Below are positions 31,465-40,591 of a DNA stretch of 64,000 nt, one piece after another. Source of the stretch: DASQPA01 sp963756455 (GTDB taxonomy: Bacteria > Acidobacteriota > Thermoanaerobaculia > Multivoradales > UBA5704); contig CAVWNC010000003.1 in assembly GCA_963756455.1 (NCBI GenBank), positions 868,001 through 932,000 of the forward strand, written 5' to 3'. The position numbers and the translations under genes are program-made. The notes below the pieces were generated by a model. That model did not search any database. It had not been told where the DNA came from and was given only the letters and a program-made list of their open reading frames with translations. The stretch's first letter is position 1. Each line of letters begins with the position of its first letter.

Positions 31465-33768
31465 TTACGCCATCAGCTTGTCCGGCGTGAGCGGCAGGTC
31501 CCGCACTCTTTTTCCCGTCGCGTGGTACACGGCGTTGGCGACCGCCGCCGCCACTCCGGTGATGCCGATCTCGCCGACCCCGCGGCAGCCGAGGGTATTG
31601 ATGATCGGATCGGGCCGATCGATGAAATGCACCTCGATGTCCGGGATGTCGGCGTTGACCGGGATGGCGTAGTCGGCGAAGTTGCCGTTGACCGGCAGGC
31701 CTGTCCGGGGATCGTAGATCGTGTGCTCCAGGAGCGCCATGCCGAGCCCCATGGTCACCCCGCCCACCACCTGGCTGTTGGCGAGCTTGGAGTTCAGCAC
31801 TCTGCCGACGTCGATCACCGAAACCCAGCGGGTCACCTGGACGCGGGGGAGAAGCGGATCGATCTTCACCTCGCAGAACTGGGCACCCCAGGAATGGATG
31901 GTGTATTTCTTGTTGGCGTCGTCCGGCTTGACCTCGGCCTCGGCCTCGATCGTCTTTTGCCGGGAGCGCTTCAGGAGGTCGGTGTAGGAGAGCCCCCGGG
32001 AGGGATTCCCCACCGCGGCGAGCCGGCCGTCGGCCATCGTGACCTCCTCCGGCTTCAAGCCCCCCAGGGGCGACTCGGGATCGGACGAGGCGAGGGCCAC
32101 GAGCTTCGACTTGAGCGCCCCGACCGCCCCGATCACCGCCTCGCTCACGGTTGCCGCCGTCGTCGAGCCGCCGGAGCCCGGCGCGTCGGGAAAGTCGCTG
32201 TCGCCGAGCTCGAAGGTCACCCGCTCGACCGGGAGCCCCAGGGCGTCCGCCGCGATCTGGGTGAAGATCGTGTAGGAGCCGGTCCCCAGATCCTGGGTCG
32301 CGACCTGGACGAGCGCCCGGCCGTCCGGGGTCAGGCGCACCCGGGCCGAGGCCGGCCGGCGGTTGCCGGGGTAGAGGGCGGTCGCCATCCCCCAGCCGAC
32401 CAGGAGGTCGCCGTCCTTCATCGAGCCGGGTTTGGGGTTTCTCTTCTTCCAGCCGAACCGTTCGGCGCCCAGGGCGTAGCACTCCTTGAGGTGTTTCGAG
32501 GACCAGGGCTTGTTCTCGCTCTCGTCTTTATCGGCGTGATTTTTCAAGCGCAGCTCGATGGGGTCCATGGCAAGGGCGTAGGCGAGCTCGTCCATGGCGG
32601 ATTCGAGCGCGAAGCTCCCTGGGCAGTCGCCGGGCGCCCGCATCGGGGTGGGCGGACCGACGTTCACCTTCACCAGATGGTGGGGGATCGCGACGTTCGG
32701 ACACGAGTAGAGCACCTTGCTCGTCGTCGTCCCGCAGGCCTCGACGAACTCGGTCGTCTCCGAGGTGGCCTGGAGGGTCTCGTGACGGACGGCAGTGAGC
32801 GTCCCGTCCCGGTTCGCGGCGAGCGCCATCGTCTGCACCGTCGGCGACCGGTGGCCCACCGAGGTGAACATCTGCTGGCGGGTGAGATTGAGCTGCACTG
32901 GCCGATGGGTCGCCTTGGCGGCCATCGCCGCGATCAGGGTGTGCGACCATTGGAAACCTTTACAACCGAAGCCGCCGCCGGTGAACGGACAGAGGACGCG
33001 GATGTTCTCCTTCGGAATGCCGAAGGACTGGGCAAGGACGCCGCGGGTGCCGACGACGGCCTGGGTCGAGTCGGCGACCGTCAGGTGGTCGCCGTTCCAG
33101 ATCGCCACGGTCGCCGAGGGCTCCATGGGACTGTTGGTCTCGACCGGGGTGGTGTAGGTCTGTTCGACCTTGATCGCCCCCGGTGCCGCGAGCGCGGAGT
33201 CGACGTCGCCGCGGGTGTGTTGGACCTGCCGGCCGAAGGACTGCTTGGGAGCGTAGGCGGTCGGCTTCGCCTCCTCGATCGTCAGCACCGGCCGCTCTTC
33301 CTGGTAGCGGACCTTGACCAGCGACGCGGCATGCCGGGCCTGCTCCAGGGTGTTGGCCACGACGAGCGCCACGTGCTGGCCGGCATAGTGGACGACGTCG
33401 TCCGAGAACGGCAGGCGCTCCTCGCCGAGCTTGCCGGCCTGGGTCGACTGCTTGCCGTTACCGGTCCCGGCCCCGTGGAGCTTCGGCGCGTTCTCGTGGC
33501 TCAGGATGGCGACGACACCGGGAGCGCGTCGGGCGGCGGCGGTGTCGATCGCGGCGATCCGGCCTTTGGCGATCGTCGTCTGGACGAGGAAGGCGTGGGC
33601 CAGGCGGTCGTGCTGGAGCTCGGCGGCATAGGGAGCGGTGCCGGTGATCTTCTTCCGGCCGTCCACCCGGTCGAGAGGCTTGCCGACCGAGGCGGTCTTC
33701 ATGTCCTTGCGGTTGGTCGTGGCCGGAGCAGGGGCTGCCGCGGCATCATCATCAGCTAGAGGAGTCAT
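31465..33768 (-). CDS. paoC: Molybdopterin-binding aldehyde oxidoreductase subunit (PaoC-like)
   Basis: 767 residues of the xanthine dehydrogenase/aldehyde oxidase large-subunit family. Visible blocks: VGKPLDRVDGRKKITGTAPYAAE, the second substrate domain, VLCPFTGGGFGCKGFQWSHT (Moco-binding loop), APGDCPGSFALESAMDELA, and catalytic glutamate in GCRGVGEIG (E733). ATG overlaps the paoB stop. With PaoA and PaoB it forms a periplasmic molybdenum enzyme that oxidises aldehydes. The exact substrate is not shown by sequence. Confidence 0.88.
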   Translation of the reverse strand: MTPLADDDAAAAPAPATTNRKDMKTASVGKPLDRVDGRKKITGTAPYAAELQHDRLAHAFLVQTTIAKGRIAAIDTAAARRAPGVVAILSHENAPKLHGAGTGNGKQSTQAGKLGEERLPFSDDVVHYAGQHVALVVANTLEQARHAASLVKVRYQEERPVLTIEEAKPTAYAPKQSFGRQVQHTRGDVDSALAAPGAIKVEQTYTTPVETNSPMEPSATVAIWNGDHLTVADSTQAVVGTRGVLAQSFGIPKENIRVLCPFTGGGFGCKGFQWSHTLIAAMAAKATHRPVQLNLTRQQMFTSVGHRSPTVQTMALAANRDGTLTAVRHETLQATSETTEFVEACGTTTSKVLYSCPNVAIPHHLVKVNVGPPTPMRAPGDCPGSFALESAMDELAYALAMDPIELRLKNHADKDESENKPWSSKHLKECYALGAERFGWKKRNPKPGSMKDGDLLVGWGMATALYPGNRRPASARVRLTPDGRALVQVATQDLGTGSYTIFTQIAADALGLPVERVTFELGDSDFPDAPGSGGSTTAATVSEAVIGAVGALKSKLVALASSDPESPLGGLKPEEVTMADGRLAAVGNPSRGLSYTDLLKRSRQKTIEAEAEVKPDDANKKYTIHSWGAQFCEVKIDPLLPRVQVTRWVSVIDVGRVLNSKLANSQVVGGVTMGLGMALLEHTIYDPRTGLPVNGNFADYAIPVNADIPDIEVHFIDRPDPIINTLGCRGVGEIGITGVAAAVANAVYHATGKRVRDLPLTPDKLMA

Positions 33769-34766
33769 GCCTTCATCTCCATGGCCGTCGCGAGAGCCCG
33801 GGTGAGCGTCCGTTTCGCCAGCTCGACCTTGAATCCGTTGTCCTTCTGGGGTTTGGCGCCCTGGAGAGCCGCCTCCGCGGCAGCTCGAAAGGTCGCCTCG
33901 TCCGCCTTCTTCCCCACCAGGGCCTGCTCCGCCGCGGCCGAGCGCCAGGGCTTGGTGGCGACGCCGCCCAGGGCCACCCGGGCGGCGCGGATGGAGCCGC
34001 CCCGCCCGCCGGAGAGATCGAGGGCCACCGCCGCCGAGGCGAGGGCGAACTCATAGCTCGCCCGGTCGCGGACCTTCAGATAGTGAGAACGGGCGAACCA
34101 GGGGGTCGCCGGCAGCTCGACCGCGGTGATCAGCTCGCCGTGCTCGAGGATGCTCTCTCTCGCCGGGTCCTCGCCGTAGGAGACGTGGAAGTCGGCGATC
34201 GGGATCGTCCGCTCCGCCCCGTTCGCCCGCCGGGTGTGGACGACCGCGTCGAGCGCCACCATGGCGACCGGCATGTTGCCGGGGAAGGTCGCGATGCATT
34301 TGTTGCTCGTCCCGAGCACCGCGTGGATGCGGTTGTAACCTTCGAGCGCGGCGCAGCCGGAGCCCGGCTGGCGCTTGTTGCAGGGGTAGGCGGGGTCTCT
34401 GAAGTAGTAGCAGCGGGTGCGCTGCAGGAGATTGCCGCCCACGGTCGCCATGTTGCGGAGCTGCGGGCTGGCTCCCGAGAGCAACGCTTCGGAGAGCACC
34501 GGGTAGTTTTTACGAATGGTGGGATCGTTCGCGAGGTCGCTGTTCCTGACCAGGGCGCCGATCCGCACCCCGCCGCCGGGCAGGGGCTCGATCCGGGTAA
34601 GAGGGAGAGCGTTGATGTCGACGACGGCCGTGGGCTGCTCGACGTCCAGCCGGAGGAGGTCGACGAGCGTCGTGCCGCCGGCCAGGAACTTCGCCTGGGG
34701 ATTCTTGGCCACCGCGGCGACCGCCTCGGCCGGCTGGGTGGCGTGGGTGTAGGAGAAGGGGTTCAT
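33765..34766 (-). CDS. paoB: FAD-binding subunit with [4Fe-4S] site (PaoB-like)
   Basis: 333 residues. FAD-binding 5 domain: KFLAGGTTLVDLLRL (FAD pyrophosphate loop), ASPQLRNMATVGGNLLQ. Four Cys at 119, 129, 138 and 157 (TRCYYF, PCNKRQPGSGC, NKCIA) match the extra [4Fe-4S] cluster of E. coli PaoB, absent from standard XdhB. C-terminal CO dehydrogenase flavoprotein domain. Overlaps paoA by four bases, so the three genes are one translational unit. Confidence 0.87.
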   Translation of the reverse strand: MNPFSYTHATQPAEAVAAVAKNPQAKFLAGGTTLVDLLRLDVEQPTAVVDINALPLTRIEPLPGGGVRIGALVRNSDLANDPTIRKNYPVLSEALLSGASPQLRNMATVGGNLLQRTRCYYFRDPAYPCNKRQPGSGCAALEGYNRIHAVLGTSNKCIATFPGNMPVAMVALDAVVHTRRANGAERTIPIADFHVSYGEDPARESILEHGELITAVELPATPWFARSHYLKVRDRASYEFALASAAVALDLSGGRGGSIRAARVALGGVATKPWRSAAAEQALVGKKADEATFRAAAEAALQGAKPQKDNGFKVELAKRTLTRALATAMEMKA

Positions 34767-35497
34767 GCCCGACCTCCCCGCGCTTCCTGGACGGCAGCGA
34801 CGATGTTCGGGTAGGCGCCGCAGCGGCAGAGATTGCCGCTCATGCATTCGCGGATGGAGGCGGCGTCCGCCGGGCAGCCTTCTTTCAACAGACCGACCGC
34901 CGAGACGATCTGGCCCGGGGTGCAGTAGCCGCACTGGAAGGCGTCGTGCTTCAGGAAGGCGGCCTGGACGGGATGGAGCTGGTCGCCCTGGGCGAGCCCC
35001 TCGACCGTCGTCACCCGATGGCCGGAAACCGAGGCGGCGAGGGTGAGACAGGAGAGGACCCGGCGGTCTTCGACGAGCACCGTGCAGGCGCCGCACTGGC
35101 CGTGGTCGCAACCCTTCTTGGTACCGGAGAGCGCGAGCTCCTCACGGAGGGCATCGAGCAGGCTCGTCCGCGGATCGAGCCGGACCGCATGGACCTTGCC
35201 GTTGATGTGGAGCTCGACGGGGATCGTGGCGCTCCCGGCATTTCCGGCGCCGGCGGCCTTCGCGTGTACGGCAGGGTGGGTCGCGGCAGGGACTGCCGAT
35301 TTGGCCGCCGCGGCGGCGGCATGGACGATCGGCAGCGCCGCGAGCGACAGGCCGATGAAGACGCGGCGGTTCAGGCCGTCCCCGGTGCTCTCCGCTTCGG
35401 GATCTGGAAGGGCTTCAGGGTCTGGGGATAGGAGGGGAGCGGCGTCGGCGGCATGCGCTTGCCGCTCCCCGGGATCTCGGTCTTCGTGGCTGTTCAA
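34763..35497 (-). CDS. paoA: Tat-exported [2Fe-2S] subunit (PaoA-like)
   Basis: 244 residues from TTG 35497, five bases after GGAGGGAGG. A twin-arginine signal LNRRVFIGLSLAALP (R44, R45) explains export of the whole complex, since the partners lack signals. Ferredoxin cluster KKGCDHGQCGACTVL and the second cluster FQCGYCTPG...CMSGNLCRCGAYP. Standard residues for [2Fe-2S] I and II. It moves electrons from the Moco subunit to FAD. Confidence 0.9.
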   Translation of the reverse strand: MNSHEDRDPGERQAHAADAAPLLSPDPEALPDPEAESTGDGLNRRVFIGLSLAALPIVHAAAAAAKSAVPAATHPAVHAKAAGAGNAGSATIPVELHINGKVHAVRLDPRTSLLDALREELALSGTKKGCDHGQCGACTVLVEDRRVLSCLTLAASVSGHRVTTVEGLAQGDQLHPVQAAFLKHDAFQCGYCTPGQIVSAVGLLKEGCPADAASIRECMSGNLCRCGAYPNIVAAVQEARGGRA

Positions 35498-35509
35498 AAC
35501 GCCTCCCTC

Positions 35510-35542
35510 CTGCGGTGCGACCCACCTTGGGATCGACCGCAG
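35510..35542 (-). terminator. Imperfect hairpin between the beta-helix gene and paoA
   Basis: CTGCGGT (35510-35516) and ACCGCAG (35536-35542) form the outer 7-bp stem, extended inward by CCC-GGG with mismatches. It lies 27 bases after the end of the beta-helix gene and just before the ribosome site of paoA, so it may end upstream transcription or shape the paoA leader. Confidence 0.3.
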
Positions 35543-35569
35543 AAGGGCTGCAAAATTCGTTCCTCCAAG

Positions 35570-36664
35570 TCAGATGCAGCCGCTCCCCAGCGCCACCCAG
35601 GTGCCGCTGTAGGAAGCCGCGCAGTGCGCGGTGCCGACCGTCACCGTGCCTCCCAGGCGGCTCGACCCGATGTAGATCGTCGCGGCGACAGCATTGATGC
35701 TGCGGGTGAGCCCGGTGATGATGCTCTGGTCGGCGTTGATGGTACTGGTGCTGGAGGCGGAGTAGATGCCATAGCTGTTGCCGCCGACAAGAAAGCTGTG
35801 AAGGCCCGAGAGGGTGGTGCGCGACAGGATGACGGTCGGTGGGAAGTCGGTGATGTACATGCCATAGGCGTTGTTCGGGGACGCGAAGAAATTCGAGTTG
35901 TCGATCTCGAGGGTGAGCCCGCTCCCGCTGTAGTTCGCATAGAAGCCATAGTTGTTGGTTCCGCCGACGGCCGTCACCTCGACGTCCCGCACCTCGGCGA
36001 CCGCGACGGTACCATCGTTGTAAATGCCGTAGTTGTTGGTGGCGCCGGTGACGTTGATTACCGCCCGCTTGATCACCGCCGGCGAGCCGGCGCCGCCGGT
36101 GTTCGAGATGCCATAGGCATGGTTCCCGCCAGAGACGGTGATGCCGACGTTCAGGATGGTGGGAGAGGCGCTGATATTTCGCAGACCCCAATTGTCCGTG
36201 GCGCCGCTCGAAATGAGGGTCACGTCGCGCAGGCTGGTGGCGGTGCCGGGAAACGCTACGGCGATCGAGGCCGCCTGGCCGGCAGTGCCTTGGGAGAGCA
36301 CCTGCAGGTTGCGCAGCTCGGCGGGCGCCGCGCCCTTGACGATCGCGGTCAGGTAGCCGTTGTCGTTGTTGCCGGGGCCGCGGATAATGGTCGACTGCTG
36401 GCCCGAGCCCTCGATGTCGACGTAGGCCTTCATCTGCACGATCGTCGTCCCCACGTCGTAGATCCCGGGGTCGAGCTTCAGGACGTAGGGGTTGGCGGCG
36501 GAAGCGATGGTGATCCCGGCGAGGGCGTTGAGCAGATTCGTGCCGCTCGCCGTCGGGTTGCCAGCCACCGGGCTGACGTGGACGGTCGTCGGCTGGGCCA
36601 AGACGGGGATGGCGGTCGTCAAGAGGGCCAGGGTGGCAAGGCCGAGGAAGTACCGAAAGCGCAT
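35570..36664 (-). CDS. Secreted right-handed beta-helix protein
   Basis: 364 residues from ATG 36664. Signal peptide LGLATLALLTTAIPVLA. The mature protein has regularly spaced short beta segments with Asn/Gly turns: LRDVTLISSGATDNWGLRN, VIKRAVINVTGATNNYGIYND, VRDVEVTAVGGTNNYGFYA, LEIDNSNFFASPNNAYGMYI, SYGIYSASSTST. The N-Y/A-G-I/F/M-Y motif recurs every 30-40 residues, as in pectate-lyase-like or polymorphic outer-membrane beta-helices. Likely a cell-surface protein. No catalytic triad or anchor is recognised. Confidence 0.75.
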   Translation of the reverse strand: MRFRYFLGLATLALLTTAIPVLAQPTTVHVSPVAGNPTASGTNLLNALAGITIASAANPYVLKLDPGIYDVGTTIVQMKAYVDIEGSGQQSTIIRGPGNNDNGYLTAIVKGAAPAELRNLQVLSQGTAGQAASIAVAFPGTATSLRDVTLISSGATDNWGLRNISASPTILNVGITVSGGNHAYGISNTGGAGSPAVIKRAVINVTGATNNYGIYNDGTVAVAEVRDVEVTAVGGTNNYGFYANYSGSGLTLEIDNSNFFASPNNAYGMYITDFPPTVILSRTTLSGLHSFLVGGNSYGIYSASSTSTINADQSIITGLTRSINAVAATIYIGSSRLGGTVTVGTAHCAASYSGTWVALGSGCI

Positions 36665-36838
36665 GGGCGTCTCCGTAAGAGGCTCTGAAGGAACGAGGGC
36701 CGCGGAATTGCGGTCCCGGTCGAGAGAGCAGGCGCGGGACGGCCGGAACGCGTTACAAATCTCCGGCTCCCGGCACAGCCTGTGCACGCTCGGGACGGAC
36801 GGAGAGGAGGCCCTGCGGGCAGGAGGGAGACGAGAGGC

Positions 36839-37642
36839 ATGGAGGGCGAGGAGACCGCAAGGAGCCCGACGGAGAGGGTCCGCGACTATTACCACCGCAT
36901 CCTCCCCTTCTACGATGCCGAGCTCGCCGACCGTGGGGACGGCGATTTCTGGACCTGGGCGGCGGGCGAGCCCCGCCCGGCGCGGGTCCTGGAGATCGGC
37001 GCGGGGACCGGCCGCGCTACCGCCTTCCTCGCCCGGAGCGCCGCCCGGGTAGTGGGCTTCGACCTCTCCCCCGAGCTCGTCGCCGTCGCCCGGAGGAAGC
37101 TCGGCGATCGGCGGAACGTCGCGCTCTTCACGGCCGACATGCGCGACTTCGCCCTGCGCGAGAATTTCGATCTCGTCACCGCGATCGACGATCCCTTCTG
37201 CCACCTGGTCGACGACTTGGATCGCGCCCGCGCCTTCGCCGCGGCCGCCCGTCACCTCGCGCCGGGCGGCCGCTTTCTGTTGGACGCGGCCTGGTTTTCG
37301 CCCGAGGCCCGGAGCCGGTCGGCCGGCCCGGAGGGGCTGGTCCGCGAGCACTCGGTGCGGCGGTCGGGAACGGCGGGAGATGCCGATGGAAACTTGGTCG
37401 TCCACCAGGTCTGGCGCTGCGACCTCGACAGCCGGGTCTGCTCCGCCCGCTTCGAGTATCGGACTGCCAGCCAGCCCGTGGCGACCGCGAGCTTCCCCGC
37501 CCGGCTCTGGTCCCTTGGCGAGTTGACCGCCCGGGCTCACGCCGCCGGGCTCACCGTCAGCCAGTTGTGGGGAGGGTACGATCGTCGGCCCTGGGCCCGA
37601 CTCACCTCGCACCGGATGATCGCCGAGCTCCGCCCGCGCTGA
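36839..37642 (+). CDS. Class I SAM-dependent methyltransferase
   Basis: 267 residues. Motif I VLEIGAGTGRAT (about 50-61), motif post-I VVGFDLSPEL, motif II MRDFALRENFDLVTAIDDPF, motif III LAPGGRFLLDA. Generic small-molecule methyltransferase layout; substrate not predictable. I chose the ATG at 36839 over 36782, as the earlier start adds 19 Arg/Gly-rich residues. Divergent from the beta-helix gene. Confidence 0.8.
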   Translation: MEGEETARSPTERVRDYYHRILPFYDAELADRGDGDFWTWAAGEPRPARVLEIGAGTGRATAFLARSAARVVGFDLSPELVAVARRKLGDRRNVALFTADMRDFALRENFDLVTAIDDPFCHLVDDLDRARAFAAAARHLAPGGRFLLDAAWFSPEARSRSAGPEGLVREHSVRRSGTAGDADGNLVVHQVWRCDLDSRVCSARFEYRTASQPVATASFPARLWSLGELTARAHAAGLTVSQLWGGYDRRPWARLTSHRMIAELRPR

Positions 37643-37663
37643 AGGACGCGAGCCTCTCTTCCC

Positions 37664-38749
37664 TCAGGCCGACTTCCGCACCTCGCCCACGACCACACCA
37701 GGGAGACCGGCCACGAAGTCGGGACCGAAGGCGCGGGAGGGGGTCCAGGCGCCGGGAGGCACGTCGCCCATTCCGGGAGCGAGCACCCGCTCGACCGCGC
37801 TGACGGCTGAGACGGCGGTGAAGGCGTAGGCCTCGGGGGTTTCCAGGGTGGCGGTGGCGGTGCCCCCGGCGGCGTCCCGCACTTCCCCCCAGAGATAGGT
37901 CCGTCCTTTCGCCCGCGCCTCGGGACCGGGCCCGGGGTCTCGCCGGTCCACCCGCCGGGCGAGGAAACGCTTGACCGGGCCGAGGCCGGTCAGGGGGAGA
38001 AGGAAGCGGAGCCGGCGCAGCTGGCGGATCTGGGCCGGCGGCGTTCCGGTGTAGACCCGGATGTTGGGGATGCCGGTCGTGTGGTAGGCGGTCGACACGT
38101 CTCCCCAGGGGATGGTCATCGTCCAGCGCTCCCCCAGGCGGCCACCGAAATCAACCTTCCGGGAGTCGAAGGCGAGCGGCACCGGGATGATCTTGCCGTT
38201 CCGGCGCACCGCTCCGACGTGGGGCAGGCTCTCGACCATCGTGCGCGCCGTGCCGCGGCTGACCGAGCTGCCGTCCCCAGCGAAGGCGAGGACGAGCTCG
38301 GTCGCCCCGGGGAGCGCCGCGCCCAGCCGCGCCGCCAGGCTGTCGCTGGGAACGACGTCGAAGCCCACCCCGGGCAGGAGGGCGATCCCGGCGCGGATGG
38401 CGGCGTCCGACTTCTTTGTCGAGAGCACCGCCTCGAAGACGGCGATCTCGCCCGTGATGTCCAGATAGTGGGCCCCGGTCGCGAGACAGGCGTTGACCAT
38501 GATCGGGCTGGTGCGGACGAAGGGGCCGGCGCAGTGGAGGACGGCGGCCACCCCGACCAGGCCGGCGCGGACGACCGCCGGATCCTCGAGCGGAAAGGAA
38601 CGGAAAGGGAGGTCGAGCTCGCGGGCGAGGGAGGAGACCGCGTCGGCGCTCCGCCCCGCGAGAATAGGAGTCAGGCCCCGGCGCACCGCTTCGCGCGCGG
38701 CGAGCTCACCGGTGTAGCCGTTGGCACCGTAGATCAACCAGTCTGCCAT
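37664..38749 (-). CDS. Saccharopine dehydrogenase NADP-binding-like (trans-acting enoyl reductase family) protein
   Basis: 361 residues. Begins MADWLIYGANGYTGELAAREAVRRG with the Rossmann G-A-x-G-x-T-G fingerprint, followed by PILAGRSADAVSSLARELD, VLHCAGPFVRTSPIMVNAC and HYLDITGEIAVFEAV, typical of saccharopine dehydrogenase-like reductases/trans-acting enoyl reductases. The lysine-pathway domain is not complete, so lysine degradation is unlikely. A lipid or polyketide reductase role is an inference from the family. ATG 38749 chosen because it starts the Rossmann fold. Confidence 0.75.
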   Translation of the reverse strand: MADWLIYGANGYTGELAAREAVRRGLTPILAGRSADAVSSLARELDLPFRSFPLEDPAVVRAGLVGVAAVLHCAGPFVRTSPIMVNACLATGAHYLDITGEIAVFEAVLSTKKSDAAIRAGIALLPGVGFDVVPSDSLAARLGAALPGATELVLAFAGDGSSVSRGTARTMVESLPHVGAVRRNGKIIPVPLAFDSRKVDFGGRLGERWTMTIPWGDVSTAYHTTGIPNIRVYTGTPPAQIRQLRRLRFLLPLTGLGPVKRFLARRVDRRDPGPGPEARAKGRTYLWGEVRDAAGGTATATLETPEAYAFTAVSAVSAVERVLAPGMGDVPPGAWTPSRAFGPDFVAGLPGVVVGEVRKSA

Positions 38750-38804
38750 GGTCAGAAAGCCCCTGAAAAGACCTTCAGTTTGCCTAAAACGGGTTACCGC
38801 GGAG

Positions 38805-39971
38805 TTACTTGGTGCCCACAAACTGCGCAGGAGTGAGCACTAAGCGAGCAGCTGTCACCTGCTCCAGGGCCGCGGCTGGCGTGTCGGCGAGGGCGGTCAG
38901 GTGGCCCATCTTGCGGCCTGGGCGCGGTGTCGCCTTGCCGTAGAGGTGGAGCTTGACGGCGGGTGAGCGGCAGGCCGCCACCCAGTCCGGCTCGCCGCCC
39001 TGCCAGAGATCGCCGAGGAGGTTGGCCATCGCCGCCGGCCGCAGGAGGTCGGTGGCGCCGAGCGGCAGGCCGCAGATCGCCCGCAGCTGCTGCTCGAACT
39101 GGCTGGTGACCGCGGCATCGAAGGTGAGGTGGCCGGAGTTGTGGGGCCGCGGCGCGAGCTCGTTGACCAGCAGGCGGCCGTCGCGGGTCCAGAAGAGCTC
39201 GACGCAGAGGACCCCCACGACGTCCAGGGTGGCGAGCACGCCGCGGGCGATCTCCGCGGCCTCCCGCGCCACCTGGGGCGGCAGGCCGGCCGGGGCGATC
39301 GAGAGGTCGAGGATGTGGTTCTTGTGCCGGTTCTCGATCAGCCCGTAGTCGGCGTAGGAGCCGTCGAGGCCGCGGGCGGCGACGACCGAGACCTCGCGCT
39401 CGAAGTCGATCCAGGCCTCGAGGACCGCCTCGGATGTCCTCAGAGAGGCCCAGGCAGCCGCAGCTTCCGAGCCGTGGGCGAGCTTCACCTGACCCTTGCC
39501 GTCGTAGCCCCAGCCGGCGGTCTTGAGCACCGCCGGCAGGCCCACGGTGTCGAGGGCGGCGGTGAGCTCTAAAGCGGAGCGGACGACCGCGAAGGGAGCG
39601 ACGGGGAAACCCGCGCCGGAGAGGAAGAGCTTCTCGCGCAGCCGGTGCTGGCAGGTGTGGAGGACGCTCCCCGAGGGACGTACGGGAGTGAGGGCGGCCG
39701 CCGCCTCGGCCGCGGCGGCGGAGACGTTCTCGAACTCGAAGGTGACGACGTCCACCCCACGGGCGAACTCGCGCACGGCGTCCAGGTCGTCGTAGGCCGC
39801 CTGCACCTCGCGGTCGGCGACCTGGCCGGTGGGGGTGTCGTAGTCGGGGGAGAGGGTGTGGACGCGGTAGCCCATCCGGCGGGCGGCGATGGCGAACATC
39901 CGCCCGAGCTGGCCGCTCCCCAGGACGCCCAGGGTGGCGCCGGGGAGGATGGGGGGCGGGATCGTCTTCAT
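38805..39971 (-). CDS. purK: N5-carboxyaminoimidazole ribonucleotide synthase PurK
   Basis: 388 residues of ATP-grasp type. LGVLGSGQLGRMFAIAARRMG start, VVRSALELTAALDTVGLPAVLKTAGWGYDGKGQ, EAWIDFEREVSVVAARG, LFWTRDGRLLVNELAPRPHNSGH. It converts AIR with ATP and bicarbonate to N5-CAIR in purine synthesis. purE is 7 bases upstream on the same strand, in the usual purEK pairing. Confidence 0.97.
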   Translation of the reverse strand: MKTIPPPILPGATLGVLGSGQLGRMFAIAARRMGYRVHTLSPDYDTPTGQVADREVQAAYDDLDAVREFARGVDVVTFEFENVSAAAAEAAAALTPVRPSGSVLHTCQHRLREKLFLSGAGFPVAPFAVVRSALELTAALDTVGLPAVLKTAGWGYDGKGQVKLAHGSEAAAAWASLRTSEAVLEAWIDFEREVSVVAARGLDGSYADYGLIENRHKNHILDLSIAPAGLPPQVAREAAEIARGVLATLDVVGVLCVELFWTRDGRLLVNELAPRPHNSGHLTFDAAVTSQFEQQLRAICGLPLGATDLLRPAAMANLLGDLWQGGEPDWVAACRSPAVKLHLYGKATPRPGRKMGHLTALADTPAAALEQVTAARLVLTPAQFVGTK

Positions 39972-39978
39972 AGGTCTT

Positions 39979-40470
39979 TTAGGGCAGGGTCTCGGCGCGG
40001 ACCTTCGCCGTCTGCTCGGCGGCGAAGGTGCCGAGCTGCGCGCGGAGCCCGGGGTCCCGGGTCGCCAGCATGCGGACGGCCAGGAGGGCGGCGTTGGCGG
40101 CCCCGGCCTTGCCGATGGCTAAAGTGCCGACCGGCACGCCCGCGGGCATCTGGACGATCGACAGAAGCGAGTCGAGACCGTTCAAGGCCTGGCTCTGGAC
40201 CGGCACGCCGAGCACCGGCAGAAGGGTCTGGGCGGCGACCATGCCGGGGAGGTGGGCGGCGCCGCCGGCGCCGGCGATGACGATCTCGATCCCCCGGCCC
40301 TCCGCCCCCAGGGCGAACTCCCGCAGCCACTCGGGGGTGCGGTGGGCGGAGACGATCAGGCACTCGTGGGGGACGCCGAAGCGGGTCAACATCTCGTCGG
40401 CGGAGCGCATCGTCTCCCAGTCCGACCGGCTCCCCATCACGATGCTTACAAGAAGTCGCTCTTGTGGCAT
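39979..40470 (-). CDS. purE: N5-CAIR mutase PurE
   Basis: 163 residues. VSIVMGSRSDWETM, SAHRTPEWLREFA, GAGGAAHLPGMVAAQT, PVLGVPVQSQALNGLDSLLS, GVPVGTLAIGKAGAANAALLA are the conserved blocks of class I PurE; the SRSD serine and H of SAHRTP are active-site residues. It catalyses N5-CAIR to CAIR. First gene of the purEK operon; ATG 40470 lies right before the conserved part. Confidence 0.97.
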   Translation of the reverse strand: MPQERLLVSIVMGSRSDWETMRSADEMLTRFGVPHECLIVSAHRTPEWLREFALGAEGRGIEIVIAGAGGAAHLPGMVAAQTLLPVLGVPVQSQALNGLDSLLSIVQMPAGVPVGTLAIGKAGAANAALLAVRMLATRDPGLRAQLGTFAAEQTAKVRAETLP

Positions 40471-40591
40471 AACCCCGGCGCTCGGTGAATAGAGGTTCTT
40501 TGAAGGTTGGATCGACGACGGGATCGATCCGGGCGGAGAGTAGCACAAGGGTCCAGCTCATCCAGACCCGCCACGATCCCGTATATGCTTC

